A stretch of DNA of 64,000 bases from Micrasema longulum (GCA_022494885.1 JAGVSM010002795.1:124001-188000); one strand, 5' to 3'; shown: positions 45,101-55,150, numbered from the stretch's first letter. Translations and numbers: made by a program. Notes: generated from the sequence alone by a model not told the origin.

Positions 45101-48100
45101 CGTTCGTCTTTTGAATCGTGTGCGACTTCCGTAATTCGACGAATGACAGCATTGTTGAACCACCCATACGAATGCAGTCGATTGAAAACCAATCGTCTTT
45201 ATCTCGAGTGCCCCAAAGCACTCGACATTGACGATCGAATGCGACATCGTCACTTCAGCTGTCGAACTTCCTTCTTGTAAAACGCTCGGCATTCATGTTT
45301 GAATGACGAGTGGGTACTTTTGTTGTATTTAAATTTAAAATTTACAACACTGATCAATGTAATGATGATGGCGTATCAACAAATGTGCAACAAATATAAC
45401 TGTACTTATTTTTAATTCATTATCCAAGGATGTTTCACTAGAAACATGATTTAAACATTATTTTATCGTTCGTCGTATTTGAAATATACGCGTTTATTAT
45501 ACAATATGTTTTTAAAATCCATTGAACGAATATTTTTTTTTAATTTTATTTAATTTTACAATACGCCCAAGGGGCATTTACAAAAAATATACAGGTAAGT
45601 ACAAACATAATGCGTAAAAATTAAAAAGATAAACAAGGTTTTTTTGTATACATTTAGAAACAATAAGAAGCATACTGCCATGCAAAATAAAAAGTGAAAA
45701 TTTACATGGTAAAAAAGAAAAAAAAAATTAAATGGATATAATAAAAGTAATTGAATTTAAAAGCAAATTGTCAATAACTTGTAAAGAATTCAAACAAAAA
45801 ATAAATACATTTTCCAGATAGTGTTTTTCTGGGTTATTATGCCGTGTTTGTGGGCTTTGTATTGCCGACGACAAGCATCCTAATAACATAAACAGGGATG
45901 ATGGGTTACGACTACGAACCTCATGGTACCCGGTGCTTCCAAAGCCCACGGTACAAACTCCACACACTTAACCACATACATTGCCCGACTGCGACACGGT
46001 ACAAATTCCTCACAATTAAACACACTAAAAACTACACTCATACATTCAGCCCTGAAGATGGACACTGCAATGTGCTCCAAAACGTCGGCAATACAAAGCC
46101 CACAAACACGGCATAATAACCCAGAAAAACACTATCTGTATTCTGAAGGCCGTGAAAACCTACGAACCTTAAATACATTTTCATATACTAAGTATAAAAA
46201 AATGGTATCAACAAAATATTGTTAAAAACAAATAATGAAAATTAGTTAACAGTAAGTATATATATAATAAACGGTACACAAAAATATTTGATAAATTAAT
46301 ATAAGAAAGAGATAAGATAATAATAATACACATCAAAAACAGAGAAAGAATTGTATGAAAAAGAAAGTTTTATTACGACATTAATAATTTGTTTCAAACA
46401 GTTCATTTAAGAACGTTTTAAAATTGATAATTGTCGTATTAAAAATGTCTATTTCACAAGTAGATTTGTTGGCTAATATAAAATAGTTCTAATAACATGT
46501 AGATGTGTGTTACCTATGTCAAAGGCAAAAAATAATGATCAATGTTGCAGTATTTCAGTAAAACATTTTCTTTTATTCTTTTCATAATATTCCATACACA
46601 AAATATTCACCGGAAGAAGTCCGACAAGAAACAATAAAGGTTAGAGCGCCATAGATAAATACAGATTTGTTAGTGTTGCTACTTTCTCATTCGTATTTGT
46701 AATTAAATTGTCGGCGGGTTTTCAAGAATAGCATCATAATTCTTTGTCATAACAAAGCAATCGAGATTTCCAATCGACTTTTGTCGAGTGGGTGATAAAA
46801 TGTCACACTTTTCCAGCATAAAGCTCCTACATAGATACCATTACAATAATCGATTCAAGACACTACAAACGCATTTATCGATTGACGGGCGGCATCAACC
46901 GGCAAATGTTTGCGTTTACATTTAATATGTCTCAGCTAGTAGAAGCATGAACTTATCGTTCTACTAATTTGAGCGTCAAGAGAAAGGTCAGAATTAAGTA
47001 AGACTCCCAGTAGTTTAACGGTAGGTAAAGCGGTACTCCCTACATCGGGTAAGCTAGGGTTTCCTAGGACAGCGGTGCCCGTATTTTAACGGCCGTAGTG
47101 AACGGTGATGCAGTGGACAGCCGTCGTAACGTCGACTAGAGAGTGGTTTCCTAGGTAAACGGTGTTAAATGGTGTTGATAACACCGTTTTCTTAGGAAAC
47201 CACACTCTAGTCACCGTTACGACGGCTGTCCACTGCATCACCGTTCACTACGGTCGTTAAAATACGGGCACCGCTGTCCTAGGAAACCCTAGCTATCAAA
47301 TTCTGCCGTCTGGCTGAAGTCACCCATAGTTGTGCGATCAGTGTACCAATGCAGTGCCCTATGCACAATGAGGTGCGGAAAGGGAATACTGACTGAATTT
47401 AACTGTCGTAGTTGGTACAAAATACCTTTTATAAATTTGAAATACGATCACTGACTGGCCTATGAAAAACATATACGTTTTCCTATTTTATTTAATTTAG
47501 GATTTTTTTACAGCTATTACATAAAAAATAAGCAAAAAAATATTTACAATACTAGAGCCAATTAAAAAAATCCACTTCACAAATCTAATACATAAGAAAA
47601 GAGTTTACATAATTGTATGTGTGCGGCGTTTGCATTCATGTGTGTGTATGTGAATGTATGTGTATGTCCGTATTCGAATGAATGACGGTGGGTGCGTGTG
47701 TGGGTGGGTGCGTAAATATAAAAAATATATATATAATTTAAAACGTGTATTTATATTGAAAAGGGTATAGGAAAGAGTTCGGTAAGAGTTTTGATTATTA
47801 ATAAATAAAAAAAAATATTACTTTTAAAACAAATATTTTACCAGTTGAAAAAATACAAAAATTAATTATAAAAGTTATTTTGAAAAAACCGTCTACTTTT
47901 CCCACTGTTCGATTATTTAAAAAAAAAAAGGTTTCAGTTATAAAATTGCTATATAAAAAGAATTGTTTGCTTCAAATACATAAAGATAAAATAAATAGTA
48001 GTATTTCTAGGTCTCAAAACGTAAGTACGCGACCTAAAACAGGTGGTTATATCTTAATTCTTAAATTTAAAACAACTACTGCACAACATCATTATACTTA

Positions 48101-50050
48101 CAGAGGAATATTTTTTTTAATGAAATGAACAAAGATAATAAAAAGTATAGTCAGGAATACAATATATTTAAGAAAAAAGTAAAAAATTACATCTATAATT
48201 CTTCTTTATGTAATACTGATTGAAAATATCGTTAATATATTTTTTGTAATTTATTTATGTTATTCTAAAAATATTATTGATTAAAATAAAATAATCTATT
48301 GTAAGACGTCACTCCCCATTATGTACACAAGAATTGTTGTAATATACCTATTGTAATTAATAAAAAAAAAATTGAAAAATTAAACTCTACAAGCTAAATT
48401 AAATAGAGCAAATATTTCGCTGCCGTAAACAACTTTTTTTAATTGTTAAAGTTAAGGCAAATGCATATTTTTTGGTCATCTGTGTGTTTGTACCCGAGAG
48501 AATAAATTCTCGAGAAATTTTTAATTTATTTTTAAAAAATTGCGATTGTTTTAATTACTGTTCTCATAATACTCTAAGGGTGTAAAAACCGTTTCGCATT
48601 TTAATTGATCAACTAAAAAAAACATATTTAATTATTTCTTACGAAAACCTTTTAAAAATGTGTCAAACTTTTTTGTACAAAATATTTTCGAACTTATTAT
48701 CGAACATCAGTAAATTCAGATTTATTTCTCCTAATTATCTTCATGAGAAAAACTAAAAACAATTTTGGAATTCGAACTACCAATAAATAAATAATACAAA
48801 TAATTATTTACACTTTTATTTGTAAATAATATGGAGTCCATAAAGTATCCACCCAGTATTAATAGACTGCAGTATTATAAAAAACCAAAATATATAAGTG
48901 TTAAATTTTCCCCAAGAATCCAGCAAGGTCCTTGAAGGCGTTTGACGTGTGCCGATAACCACATTAATATGCATGATTTCGGTAAACACCATCATCAAAA
49001 AAACTAAAATTAGCAATAAAAACGAGCAACATTTAATTCTTTGATATTAAAAAAAAATTACGATGTAATTGTTTTTTATGAAGGATAGTATGATAAAAAG
49101 CAAGGAAATTAAAAGATTTTGACGTTTCTAAACTGCGTTTTTTAATTGAGTCATTAAAAAAAAAATAGTTAAATAAATGAATACAATTATTTTGTAAGGT
49201 AGACGTTTTTGAGAAGGGAATATGGAAGTCTAGGCATTTACAGGGCTTATGATCTGTCATTGGCTGGTTTATGTGGCCACTTTAAATTCACCATTCTGCC
49301 CATGTTTGAACACCCACATCTCCTCATCTCTTCCATCTGTTCACTTTTGTGAAGGTTTCAGCTCTTTTACTTCACAAAAGTCAACAGGTGGAAGAGTTGA
49401 GGAAATGTGGGTATTCAAACATGGGCAGAATGGTGAATGTTACGCAGTGTGTAAAGTGGCCACATAAACCAGCCAATGACAGGCCATAAGCCCTGTAAAT
49501 GCCAAGACTTCCATATTCCCTTCTTTAAAATGTTTTCCCTCTATGTTGAAATAAATTTAAATATGAATAACTCCCCAGAGAGGAAATCCAGCCAGTCTGT
49601 AAGCATTTAGACATACTCAAACATTGTTGACTTTATTTTAATATAAAATTAAATGTATACCCACACACGGGCAATGCCTTTGTGGGATTTTTTAAAAATA
49701 TTTGTAACTTATGTATAATACCTATTGTAAAATGCAAAGATAAAAATATAGTTTAAAAATTTATTTTTTTTAAATGGCGCAATTGCCATGATCGTATGAT
49801 TTCCTTACTTTTACACAGCCTAAAAAACTGCTATAAGCGAAAGAAACTAAAAAAATAATTTAATCCATGTTTTTTGAAAAACAAAATTGCGATGAAATTG
49901 TTTTCAAAAAGGCGCAATAGAGCAATTAAGATATTATCTGCATACTGTGTAGGTACTTAATAATTTTATTTTATTTTAATTACCTTTTCGGCCGTCGATA
50001 AGTCCCAACAGAGCCAGGAACAAAACAACACGCGAGATTTTTGTGACCAT
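36114..50050 (-). CDS. CLIP-domain serine protease (gene 2), non-trypsin S1 pocket, 6 exons
   Basis: Diverged paralogue of gene 1. In transcript order the exons are 50050-49984, 43791-43634, 41627-41453, 39424-39116, 38222-38003 and 36357-36114; all splice sites are GT-AG and phases join (1,0,1,1,2), giving 390 aa. Residues 1-20 form a signal peptide. CLIP Cys are at 29, 39, 45, 69, 77, 78. A Pro-rich linker (84-90) leads to Cys103. The activation region reads DDK110|LFSG, so the new N-terminus would be Leu instead of Ile/Val. The triad is complete: His155 (TAAHC), Asp222 (NDIGLI), Ser336 (GDSGGP). The residue six before the Ser is Ser330 (ISTCN), where trypsin-like CLIP proteases have Asp, and the wall position near RPSIY has Ser instead of Gly. 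Specificity is therefore probably chymotrypsin- or elastase-like (inference). Intron 1 is 6.2 kb and rich in mobile elements. No frameshift or stop interrupts the model, so it looks functional. Confidence 0.92.
36744..36890 (+). mobile_element. SINE C, plus copy of an inverted pair
   Basis: GGTTGTGGTCCCTTGGCTAG, B box GAGGTTCAAACCCC, CTACCACAACTTGATTTCC, then GAGTTATTTACAACTCGTTG and a poly(T)/A-rich junction. Confidence 0.8.
36893..37120 (-). mobile_element. SINE C, minus copy, plus an extra tail piece
   Basis: Reads in reverse from the tail (GTTCTTATGATTTACCCAAA) to GGTCCTGTGGCTAG near 37040. A further forward scrap of the SINE C tail (AAAATTGAAATATTTGGG) follows at 37065-37120. Together with 36744-36890 it forms a tail-to-tail inverted pair. 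Confidence 0.75.
37567..37766. mobile_element. CG-rich 200-bp inverted-repeat element (G)
   Basis: The left end CTTGTCCAGTAAAGGCGAAT and the complement of the right end, CTTTTCCAGAAGGGGCGAAT, agree at most positions over about 28 bases. The interior is rich in CG and CGCG (GCGCGAATGAATTCGCGCGA), unlike its AT-rich surroundings. The 80-aa frame over it is judged fortuitous. Target duplication not clear. Confidence 0.6.
38300..38870. repeat. Diverged direct duplication in intron 4 of gene 2
   Basis: About 110 bases near 38340-38440 (GGAGCAATTTTTCC, ATGATTTATT, TTTTTTATTAAAAGCATATTC, AAAATATAAGAG) resemble 38745-38855 (CGAGCATTTTTTGC, GGGATTTATT, TTTTTTTATTACAGATGCC, AAAATATAAATGAG). A CGCCTAGATG/ATCTAGGCG pair near 38490 and 38550 suggests a small inverted-repeat insert between. 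Confidence 0.4.
40044..40230. mobile_element. Foldback family E, partial copy
   Basis: AATGTTACACAG, CCTCCACTTTAACCAGCTAA, TTTTCCCCCTCTGTTGCTAC and the tail GGAAATCCAGCCTG, ACATTTGGACACACTCAAA. The left arm is missing. Confidence 0.6.
40477..40575. mobile_element. 99-bp miniature inverted-repeat element
   Basis: Ends GGGGTGGTATTCCGAACG and CGTTTGGAATACCAGCCC are inverted repeats of about 18 bases with few mismatches; the interior repeats CGCGCTATA. No coding content; single copy in the window. Confidence 0.55.
40925..41447 (-). repeat. Repeat N, copy 2, abutting a splice donor of gene 2
   Basis: Complement of 12672-13230. Its edge lies within about 5 bases of the exon 3 donor of gene 2 (intron begins at 41452), so the insertion just spared the splice site. 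Confidence 0.65.
41728..41875. mobile_element. Foldback family E, arm fragment
   Basis: GAGAAGGAAATGTGG, AGGCATTTACAGGGCTTACG, ATTGGCTGGTTTAAATG, TGTGTAACATTCACCATTC: one arm only, in intron 2 of gene 2. Confidence 0.6.
42473..42702 (-). mobile_element. tRNA-derived SINE, family B
   Basis: Reversed copy: TGCATAGGACACTGAATTGG body, then GGTAATCGAACCCGAGACC (B-box complement) and CTTACACTATGAGGC (A-box complement). Matches 15797-16043. Confidence 0.8.
42950..43410. repeat. Repeat P, copy 2, uninterrupted
   Basis: Continuous counterpart of the split copy at 1-2185: CATTTAAGGATATTTATT, TCTATGTATTACTCCGC, AGCAAAACAACGTTACCGAC, AACCAACCATTATAAATCC, TTCACTATTTGTCGCTTACG. It provides empty sites for three insertions. 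Confidence 0.75.
43411..43600. other. GGCC/TTAA-rich patterned stretch
   Basis: AGGCCTTTAATGAGGCC-like units recur (GAGGCCATTAGG, AAGGCCCGCAAGG, TGAGGCCCGAGG). The composition differs from the surroundings; origin unknown. It lies just downstream of the exon 2 donor of gene 2. Confidence 0.35.
43830..44110 (+). other. Unassigned insertion, possible LTR-type end
   Basis: Relatively G+C-rich text (GTGGAGAGCATCACC to AATAACTTCAATTGTAATCC) with an AATAAA-like tail. It could be part of a solo LTR or a coding scrap, but no partner copy or duplication was found. Confidence 0.25.
44270..44825. repeat. Retroelement 3'-end repeat, longest copy
   Basis: ATTATTATTATTATAGATAAC, TTATATAGCGCTATTTTCG and AAGGGCGCTTTACA match 34672 and 58205. 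The following 450 bases (GCCTGCGACCGCAAATGCGC, AACGTAGCCAGTGTAATTCC) appear to be the body of the same reversed element. Confidence 0.5.
44830..45027 (-). mobile_element. tRNA-derived SINE, family A, reversed copy
   Basis: Complement of the 7496-7692 element: tail, GCACCACAACAGGCC, GGAATCGAACCCGGAACC (B box), CTTGACCACTACACCACGG (A box), ending GGCCGCC. In intron 1 of gene 2. Confidence 0.85.
45540..45720 (-). mobile_element. LINE 3' end with GCCC/GGGC hairpin
   Basis: The minus strand reads AAATGCCCCTTGGGCGTATTG followed by an A/T-rich tail, as at 52140-52200. No protein remains. Confidence 0.5.
45815..46138. repeat. 55-bp inverted repeat around a Penelope-type motif
   Basis: 45815-45869 (CAGATAGTGTTTTTCTGGG ...) is the complement of 46084-46138. 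Between them lies CCCTGAAGATGGACACTGC ... AAAACGTCGGC (46050-46090). The same layout without the inverted arm is near 58712. CTGAAGATG..AAACGTCGG strings are typical of Penelope-like element termini. Confidence 0.6.
46140..47050. other. Intron DNA without recognised features
   Basis: Part of intron 1 of gene 2. AT-rich; no gene, no bounded repeat identified. Confidence 0.35.
47052..47294. mobile_element. 243-bp palindromic MITE, copy 2
   Basis: Same length and arms as 188-430 (AGCTAGGGTTTCCTAGG ... CCTAGGAAACCCTAGCT). The arms agree closely, and the centre reads GTGTTAAATGGTGTTGATAAC, inverted relative to copy 1 as expected for a palindrome. Confidence 0.8.
47615..47735 (+). repeat. TG-rich microsatellite
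   Basis: A run of TGTGTGTATGTGAATG-type units with GTGGGTGGGTGCG near 47690-47712. Simple repeat. Confidence 0.6.
47740..49190. other. Intron DNA without recognised features
   Basis: Part of intron 1 of gene 2. An 82-aa frame at 47880-48128 is Lys-rich low-complexity text and not credible as a gene. Confidence 0.4.
49195..49645. mobile_element. Foldback MITE family E, near-complete copy
   Basis: Two long arms: 49210-49355 (GGAATATGGAAGTCTAGGC, ACAGGGCTTATGATC, CTCCTCATCTCTTCC) and the complement at 49375-49525, separated by a TCAGCTCTTTTACTTCAC centre. The tail follows (GGAAATCCAGCCAGTCTG, AGACATACTCAAACATTGTTG). The arms could form a hairpin of roughly 140 bp. It lies 340 bases from the first exon of gene 2. 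Confidence 0.8.
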
Positions 50051-50159
50051 CGCAAAATGACTAAAAGCGAAGTGATTTTGAACAAAGCTGGTCTCTCGGA
50101 CACCGTCAAGTAGCCAGCCAAGTCTAACTAGTTATGTTAATAACATGGCCGAGCTGCAC

Positions 50160-50170
50160 TTATATATATG
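50160..50170 (-). promoter_or_regulatory. TATA box of gene 2
   Basis: On the minus strand a TATATATAAG run lies 110-120 bases upstream of the gene 2 start codon. Transcription would begin about 30 bases further on, near 50135-50140, giving a 5' UTR of roughly 85-90 bases. A short ATG-stop frame lies near 50147, close to or upstream of the likely start site. The context is right, but TA-rich runs are common in this window. Confidence 0.5.
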
Positions 50171-50174
50171 TAGT

Positions 50175-51000
50175 ATTTGTTTACTCTCTGTGTTATAATT
50201 ATTAAGGAAAAACTTCCCACTGACCAGACTAGATCACTCGACTCATAGGACCATTAGTCAGAAAATATTTCTGGGACGTTTTATTGCTGATAAACTATGT
50301 ACATACTCCGAATAGCCAAAAAACTATTACAAATTATTTAAATAATATATTAACAAATGCTGGCGCATTCATAAATCGCACTCAAACACATTTAATTATT
50401 ATTTAATATTGGCTATTTCAATGTACGCTTTTTTTCGTATTTTTTTGACATTGTATTTAGTAATGTATAGAAAACTATAATTGGCCTATAATTTTATAAA
50501 AAATATTTCTTAAATCTTTTTGATAGTGATAATTATTAATGTGATTTATATAGATGGTGTTTTGTGTTTCTTATACAATAATGTTTTCTTTCTATTTCGG
50601 ATGTATAAATTTGTATCATATTATGTATTGTCAAAAAAATGTTTTTTTTTTATGTACGGCCCAAATGAGTTTCTTTAATAACTCCTGGGAGTATAATATG
50701 TACCTTTTGTATTAAATGTTTTATTAATAATATTTTTTTTTAATTTTTAATGTTCTGAATTATGAGAAATCACTGAATTATGAAAAAGTAAATTCTTTAG
50801 GCCATTGTGGAACATTTTAACGTAGTTATGCAGAAAGCCGCCAGCCATAGAAAAGTGAAACTGAGATAATAGCACTTAATAAACTTAAACTTAATAAACC
50901 TAAACTTAAAGTACTTAATTTAACTCGGAAGAGTCTTAAATACATAAAATAAAGTAATATGCTAATTAAAAATACTTAACTTCAATATCAATACATAGAT
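50175..51000. other. Upstream region of gene 2
   Basis: AT-rich. No obvious kappa-B or GATA cluster stands out by eye. No repeat boundary recognised. Confidence 0.35.
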
Positions 51001-51235
51001 GGTGCTCCAACACGCTAGTGAATGGTTTCTCATTTTAATAAGATATATACAAGAATCAAAATGGTACCTGTGTCGATATTCGCTAATAAGCGGAATGGGG
51101 AATGTTGTAAAAACGTAAAGTGGCCACTCAACCCAGCCAATGACAGGTCATAAGCCCTGTAAACGCTCGAATATCGATAATCCTGAATTTGAAAAAATTC
51201 TTCCTCATCTCTGTAGGAATATTGATAAAAAATAA
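51000..51235. mobile_element. Foldback E2 subfamily, truncated copy
   Basis: AATGGTTTCTCATTTTAATA, GTGTCGATATTCGCTAATAA and the right arm AAACGCTCGAATATCGATAA, CCTCATCTCTGTAGGAATATT match 1500-1737. The left arm is missing. Confidence 0.65.
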
Positions 51236-52089
51236 TAGCATTTTTGTAAAAAGATTGAATATACAAATCTACGCAGCAGTTAGAATGTTTTTGACTCTAA
51301 CAAATGATAAACAATGAAAACATTGTTTTTTTTATATGACAAATATAAAAATATATTTTTTATGTGAAAGCGGTCTTGCTGTATTTAGCAGAACACAGAA
51401 TTGACCTTACTGTACCCGATAACATGAAAATTTAATTTTTTCAAAATTGTGGACTGGCTGCTTTCTGCGTAACTACGTTCATTTGACGTTTGGATTTGCA
51501 TCCATCTGCCTCTGAGGTACACATATTAATCCTTAAGATGTTATGAACTAACTTGATAAAGCATAAATAAATACATTGTAAAGCTGCAATGGCGGTTACA
51601 GTACAAATGTGGTCGCATGAGTTGAGGTTTTGAGTAAAATTAAATTGTGGTATTTCAATGATTAGAACAACTATTTGCAGGCGTCGCGTCAACTCTCGGA
51701 TATAAAAATAATGTTTACATGTGTACATTTATTTGTTTTATTTTCCGATTCTTACCAACTAACGATTCATACCACTATTCCTACCAAGGAGCGTCACACA
51801 TTTCACACCTTAGTAAGAATAAGGTACACTTGACAAAATTTTGTGATTTTTAATATTTTTTACTATTTATTTAATTATTTTTGATTTTTAATTTATTTTT
51901 TTCTCCAACCTTTATTTATAAATTTAGTATTAAAACAATACATTAAGAAGTAAAACAACAATAAAATAAATAAAACACTTCAGGTTGAACTTGCCAGAAA
52001 AAGCGTTTTTGTTTGGCAAGTATGCAAAATAATATAAAATAGGAACAAAAATGTATACAGGCACATATTATTATATTTTTTTATTATTT

Positions 52090-53095
52090 ATTTATTTACA
52101 CATACATTTCTTATTTTCCAAAATGGAAATTTTACGTTATATACATATTTTTATTTTATTTATTTTTATATAGGCCCAATGGGCATTTTTATGGACACAT
52201 TTATACATAGAAAATCATTATTAAAAAAATTAGAAAGACTTAATGGTTTATAGTAGACTTTGTGGGAGTGGAAGCGGGAAAGAGGTGTTTATAATTGAAT
52301 TTGATTCAGTGATCGTTTGAAAGAAGACAACTTGTTATCAAAGAAATCAAGACTGGTATGTTTGTTGGCAGACCTACGAATTCTAGGCATAGGGGAATGA
52401 AAACCATAGTTAGTTCTATGGATATCGGTATGAAAGGGTAAGTTTTGTCTGAGGTTTCTAGTTGGGATATTTAATTTTATTGAGCTCAGTAGTTCAGGCG
52501 CATCAAAGAGTGAGTTGAGAATTTTAAATAGGACTATAAGGTCGGATTTATTTCGACGGTCTTGAAGAGAAGAAATATTTAAGGTAGTTTCTAACTCATT
52601 ATACGTATATACGTCTCCGGATAAGCCCAACCTCCAGCCTATCTTTCTTTAAAATCGATGTTGAACTGATTCAATATTCTTGATGTGAACATCATAATAT
52701 GGGGACCAGATAACAGGGGAATACTCTGGGTGCGGGCGAGCTAGGGAACAGAAGAGAGTTTTGAGGGTTTTGATATTTTTGAAGTCAGCTGTGCTCCTGT
52801 TAATAAATCCAAGAAGTTTTACTGATTTTTTGATAACATGTTCAATATGAATTGTAAAAGAAAGTTTAGTGTCGAGTATAATACCTAAATCTCGTATACT
52901 AGACACAGATGATAATATTTCATCGTTCAGTAGTAGTCGTGTATGATTGGATTTTCCAGACGAAAAAATCTCATAACCTTGCACTTACTTAAGTTGAGAT
53001 GTAGATTATTGGATGAGCACCAGGTGCTAAAAGACACTAAGTCAGATTGTAATAGTGAACAATCGGAAGGGCTGTCAATCTGTCAATATATACCT
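52090..53095 (-). pseudogene. LINE RT C-terminal part with 3' UTR, reversed
   Basis: From 53090 downward: LNNLHLN-like start, then [55 protein letters not shown] and YDVHIKNIESVQHRF; a short break; then the second frame [40 protein letters not shown] and [18 protein letters not shown]. The 3' UTR contains AATGCCCATTGGGCC before an A-rich tail near 52140-52165. Better preserved than its relative in gene 1 intron 6. Confidence 0.8.
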
Positions 53096-53389
53096 ACTTA
53101 TACAGTAAATTAAGTTTTGCATTTGATATTATGATTTAATTATGTTTAAATAAGGCATGTTTCAAAATTATATAAAATGTCTCGATCGGAGGGAACAATT
53201 TCTTTCATGTAAAAAAGTCAGATGTACTTACATAAATTATAAAAGAACAAATTAAATCAGATAAATATTGACTTACTTAGATATTTCATAACTGGACGAA
53301 AATAATGGCACAATATGAAAAATATAGTTTTTGAATTAAGTATGCAGAAATTATCCTGAATATATATCATATCCGCATGCACTATGAGG

Positions 53390-53540
53390 TAGTTCAGTGG
53401 TTTTTTATTTATTGTTTTTTTGTTAACAAACTAGCAAATCGTTTTATCAGCGCTATGGTTTTTTTTATTTATTTGTAATGTTGAAATTACTATAATTACG
53501 GTGAGTTCTGCTGATTAGTGAATTGGCTTCTCGTAAACCG
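53390..53540. mobile_element. MITE family H, left-end fragment
   Basis: ATGAGGTAGTTCAGTGG and TTTATCAGCGCTATGG mark the left part of H. It is truncated where a LINE remnant begins. Confidence 0.5.
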
Positions 53541-53544
53541 GAAA

Positions 53545-54070
53545 TCTATCAAAACACTTTGAATAACATGATAGATGGCCCTAAGATTCTATCACTTATT
53601 AATTTTAGAGTCCCAGTAACGCAGACTAGAAACCAATCTCTTTTTGAATTTTTTAAATGTTCCACTAAATGTTTTCAAAATTCATTTGTAAATAGAACCT
53701 GCAATATGTGTAATCAGAAAATAAATTGTATTGATATTAATAACATTTTAAAAATGAAATTTCCAAAATTAATTCAAGTTATGATGTTGCGCCTTGAATC
53801 CGCAGCCTATATTATGCAGGTTATGTGCTGTTCTGTATGTAGGCACATAATAAATGTACACTGCATGGTCAACTATAGTTTTATTATTTATTATAATGTG
53901 CAACTGTGTGAGCAATATTGAAAAGTAGATATATTTTTAATAATATGTATTACATTTACATTTCTAGTAATATTATAAGTTTTGTATGATTAGTTATTTC
54001 ATGAAATGTATAATTTTTGTGTGACAACATTTACAATAACAATATTATGTGGAAGCCTCTAATTGGACTT
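53545..54070 (+). pseudogene. LINE RT C-terminal remnant, sister of 9347-10170
   Basis: NTLNNMIDGPKILSLINFR, TQTRNQSLFEFFKCSTK and NRTCNMCNQK match the minus-strand copy at 9737-9931. The 3' UTR is shared (CATAATAAATGTACACTGC, AACTGTGTG). Confidence 0.7.
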
Positions 54071-54249
54071 TATGATATGTATTTATAGTATAATTGTATC
54101 TTTTAAATTTATAAATGTCGGTTCTTGTTAAAATTAACAAATATAACCATGTATAGGTAATATTTATTCCACTCGGTGACAAGAAAAAAAATAGTATTTA
54201 TTTACACTTTTGATTGTTGAAAAACCTTTAGAATCTCAAATAAAAACAT

Positions 54250-54860
54250 GTTCCTCACACTCAAACATCGGCGGTAACGGGTGACTGATGAGTTGGCAAG
54301 GCTGGGAGCTGAGACAGCACCAATAGGCCCTGAACCCTACCGTGGGTAGCTTAAATATGCTCCTCGTAACGAGCTGGTCATGGCCCAGGAAACAGAGTGT
54401 AATGCTCCGCCAAAAAGCACCAAGTCAGCACCACGCGATGGAACTGATAAAACGGTACTCGCAAAGGTTTGGTTTCGACCTAATTAAGCTCAACATAAAT
54501 CAAGTGAGGGTTATCACTAGAGCCCGCCCAGGGCTCTGCAGATTGAACAAACACCTTGCTAGAATGAACCTTTCCAAAACTTCTAGATGTGGGTTCTGCA
54601 GTGCAGATGAGGAAACACCTATGCACATTATATGCTAATGTTAATGTGACGCTTTGCATCATAAAGAAAGCCGCATCCTCGGGGGACCACTGGTTAAACC
54701 TGAGGATGTTAAATAGCTCCCCTCTACCTAATCGCCTGATACTTTACGGATCTGGAATTGGAGGGGGAGATGTATCAAAAGAAGAACTCTCACCTTCCAC
54801 ACGGTAGTTGGGCTGGGCTAGGCCTGGGCTTGGAAGGCGAGGACTATTCACGGGGACCCG
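54250..54860 (+). pseudogene. LINE RNase H/C-terminal zinc-motif remnant
   Basis: IKLNINQVRVITRARPGL, LNKHLARMNLSKTSRCGFCS and ADEETPMHIIC, frameshifted near 54635, match the cysteine-rich tail found after RNase H domains of insect LINE polyproteins (CRFC..E-T..H-x-L/I-C). Upstream text (WSWPRKQSVM, HHAMELIK) is decayed RNase H-adjacent sequence. Confidence 0.65.
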
Positions 54861-54974
54861 TCATAATAGATCTTCACAGGTCGCAGTGACGTCAGAAGCT
54901 TGTATTGCACTGACGCACCTCTTTAAGAATAAGAATATCGCTAATAGCCTAAGTTAACAACTTATATTAAGAAG

Positions 54975-55150
54975 AACAGGTTTTTTTTTAACTGTAGCAT
55001 TTTCATGAGTAACGTGTTATGGGGATTTCACCGAGATTAGGAGGAAGTTGTTTTCGCGAATTATTATCATAATGATACCTTTTATAATTTTACAAATTAA
55101 TTCCTTTTTGCGGTCAACCGGAGTAAAAATTACATGGTTAAATATAGTTA
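54975..55150. repeat. Repeat I, copy 1
   Basis: GCATTTTCATGAGTAACGTG, GGGATTTCACCGAGATT, AATTATTATCATAATGATA and TTTTTGCGGTC are shared with 59405-59600. Confidence 0.6.

Noticed and set aside
47880..48128. 82-aa Lys-rich ORF
   Set aside because: Low-complexity AT-rich translation inside intron 1 of gene 2, with no motif.
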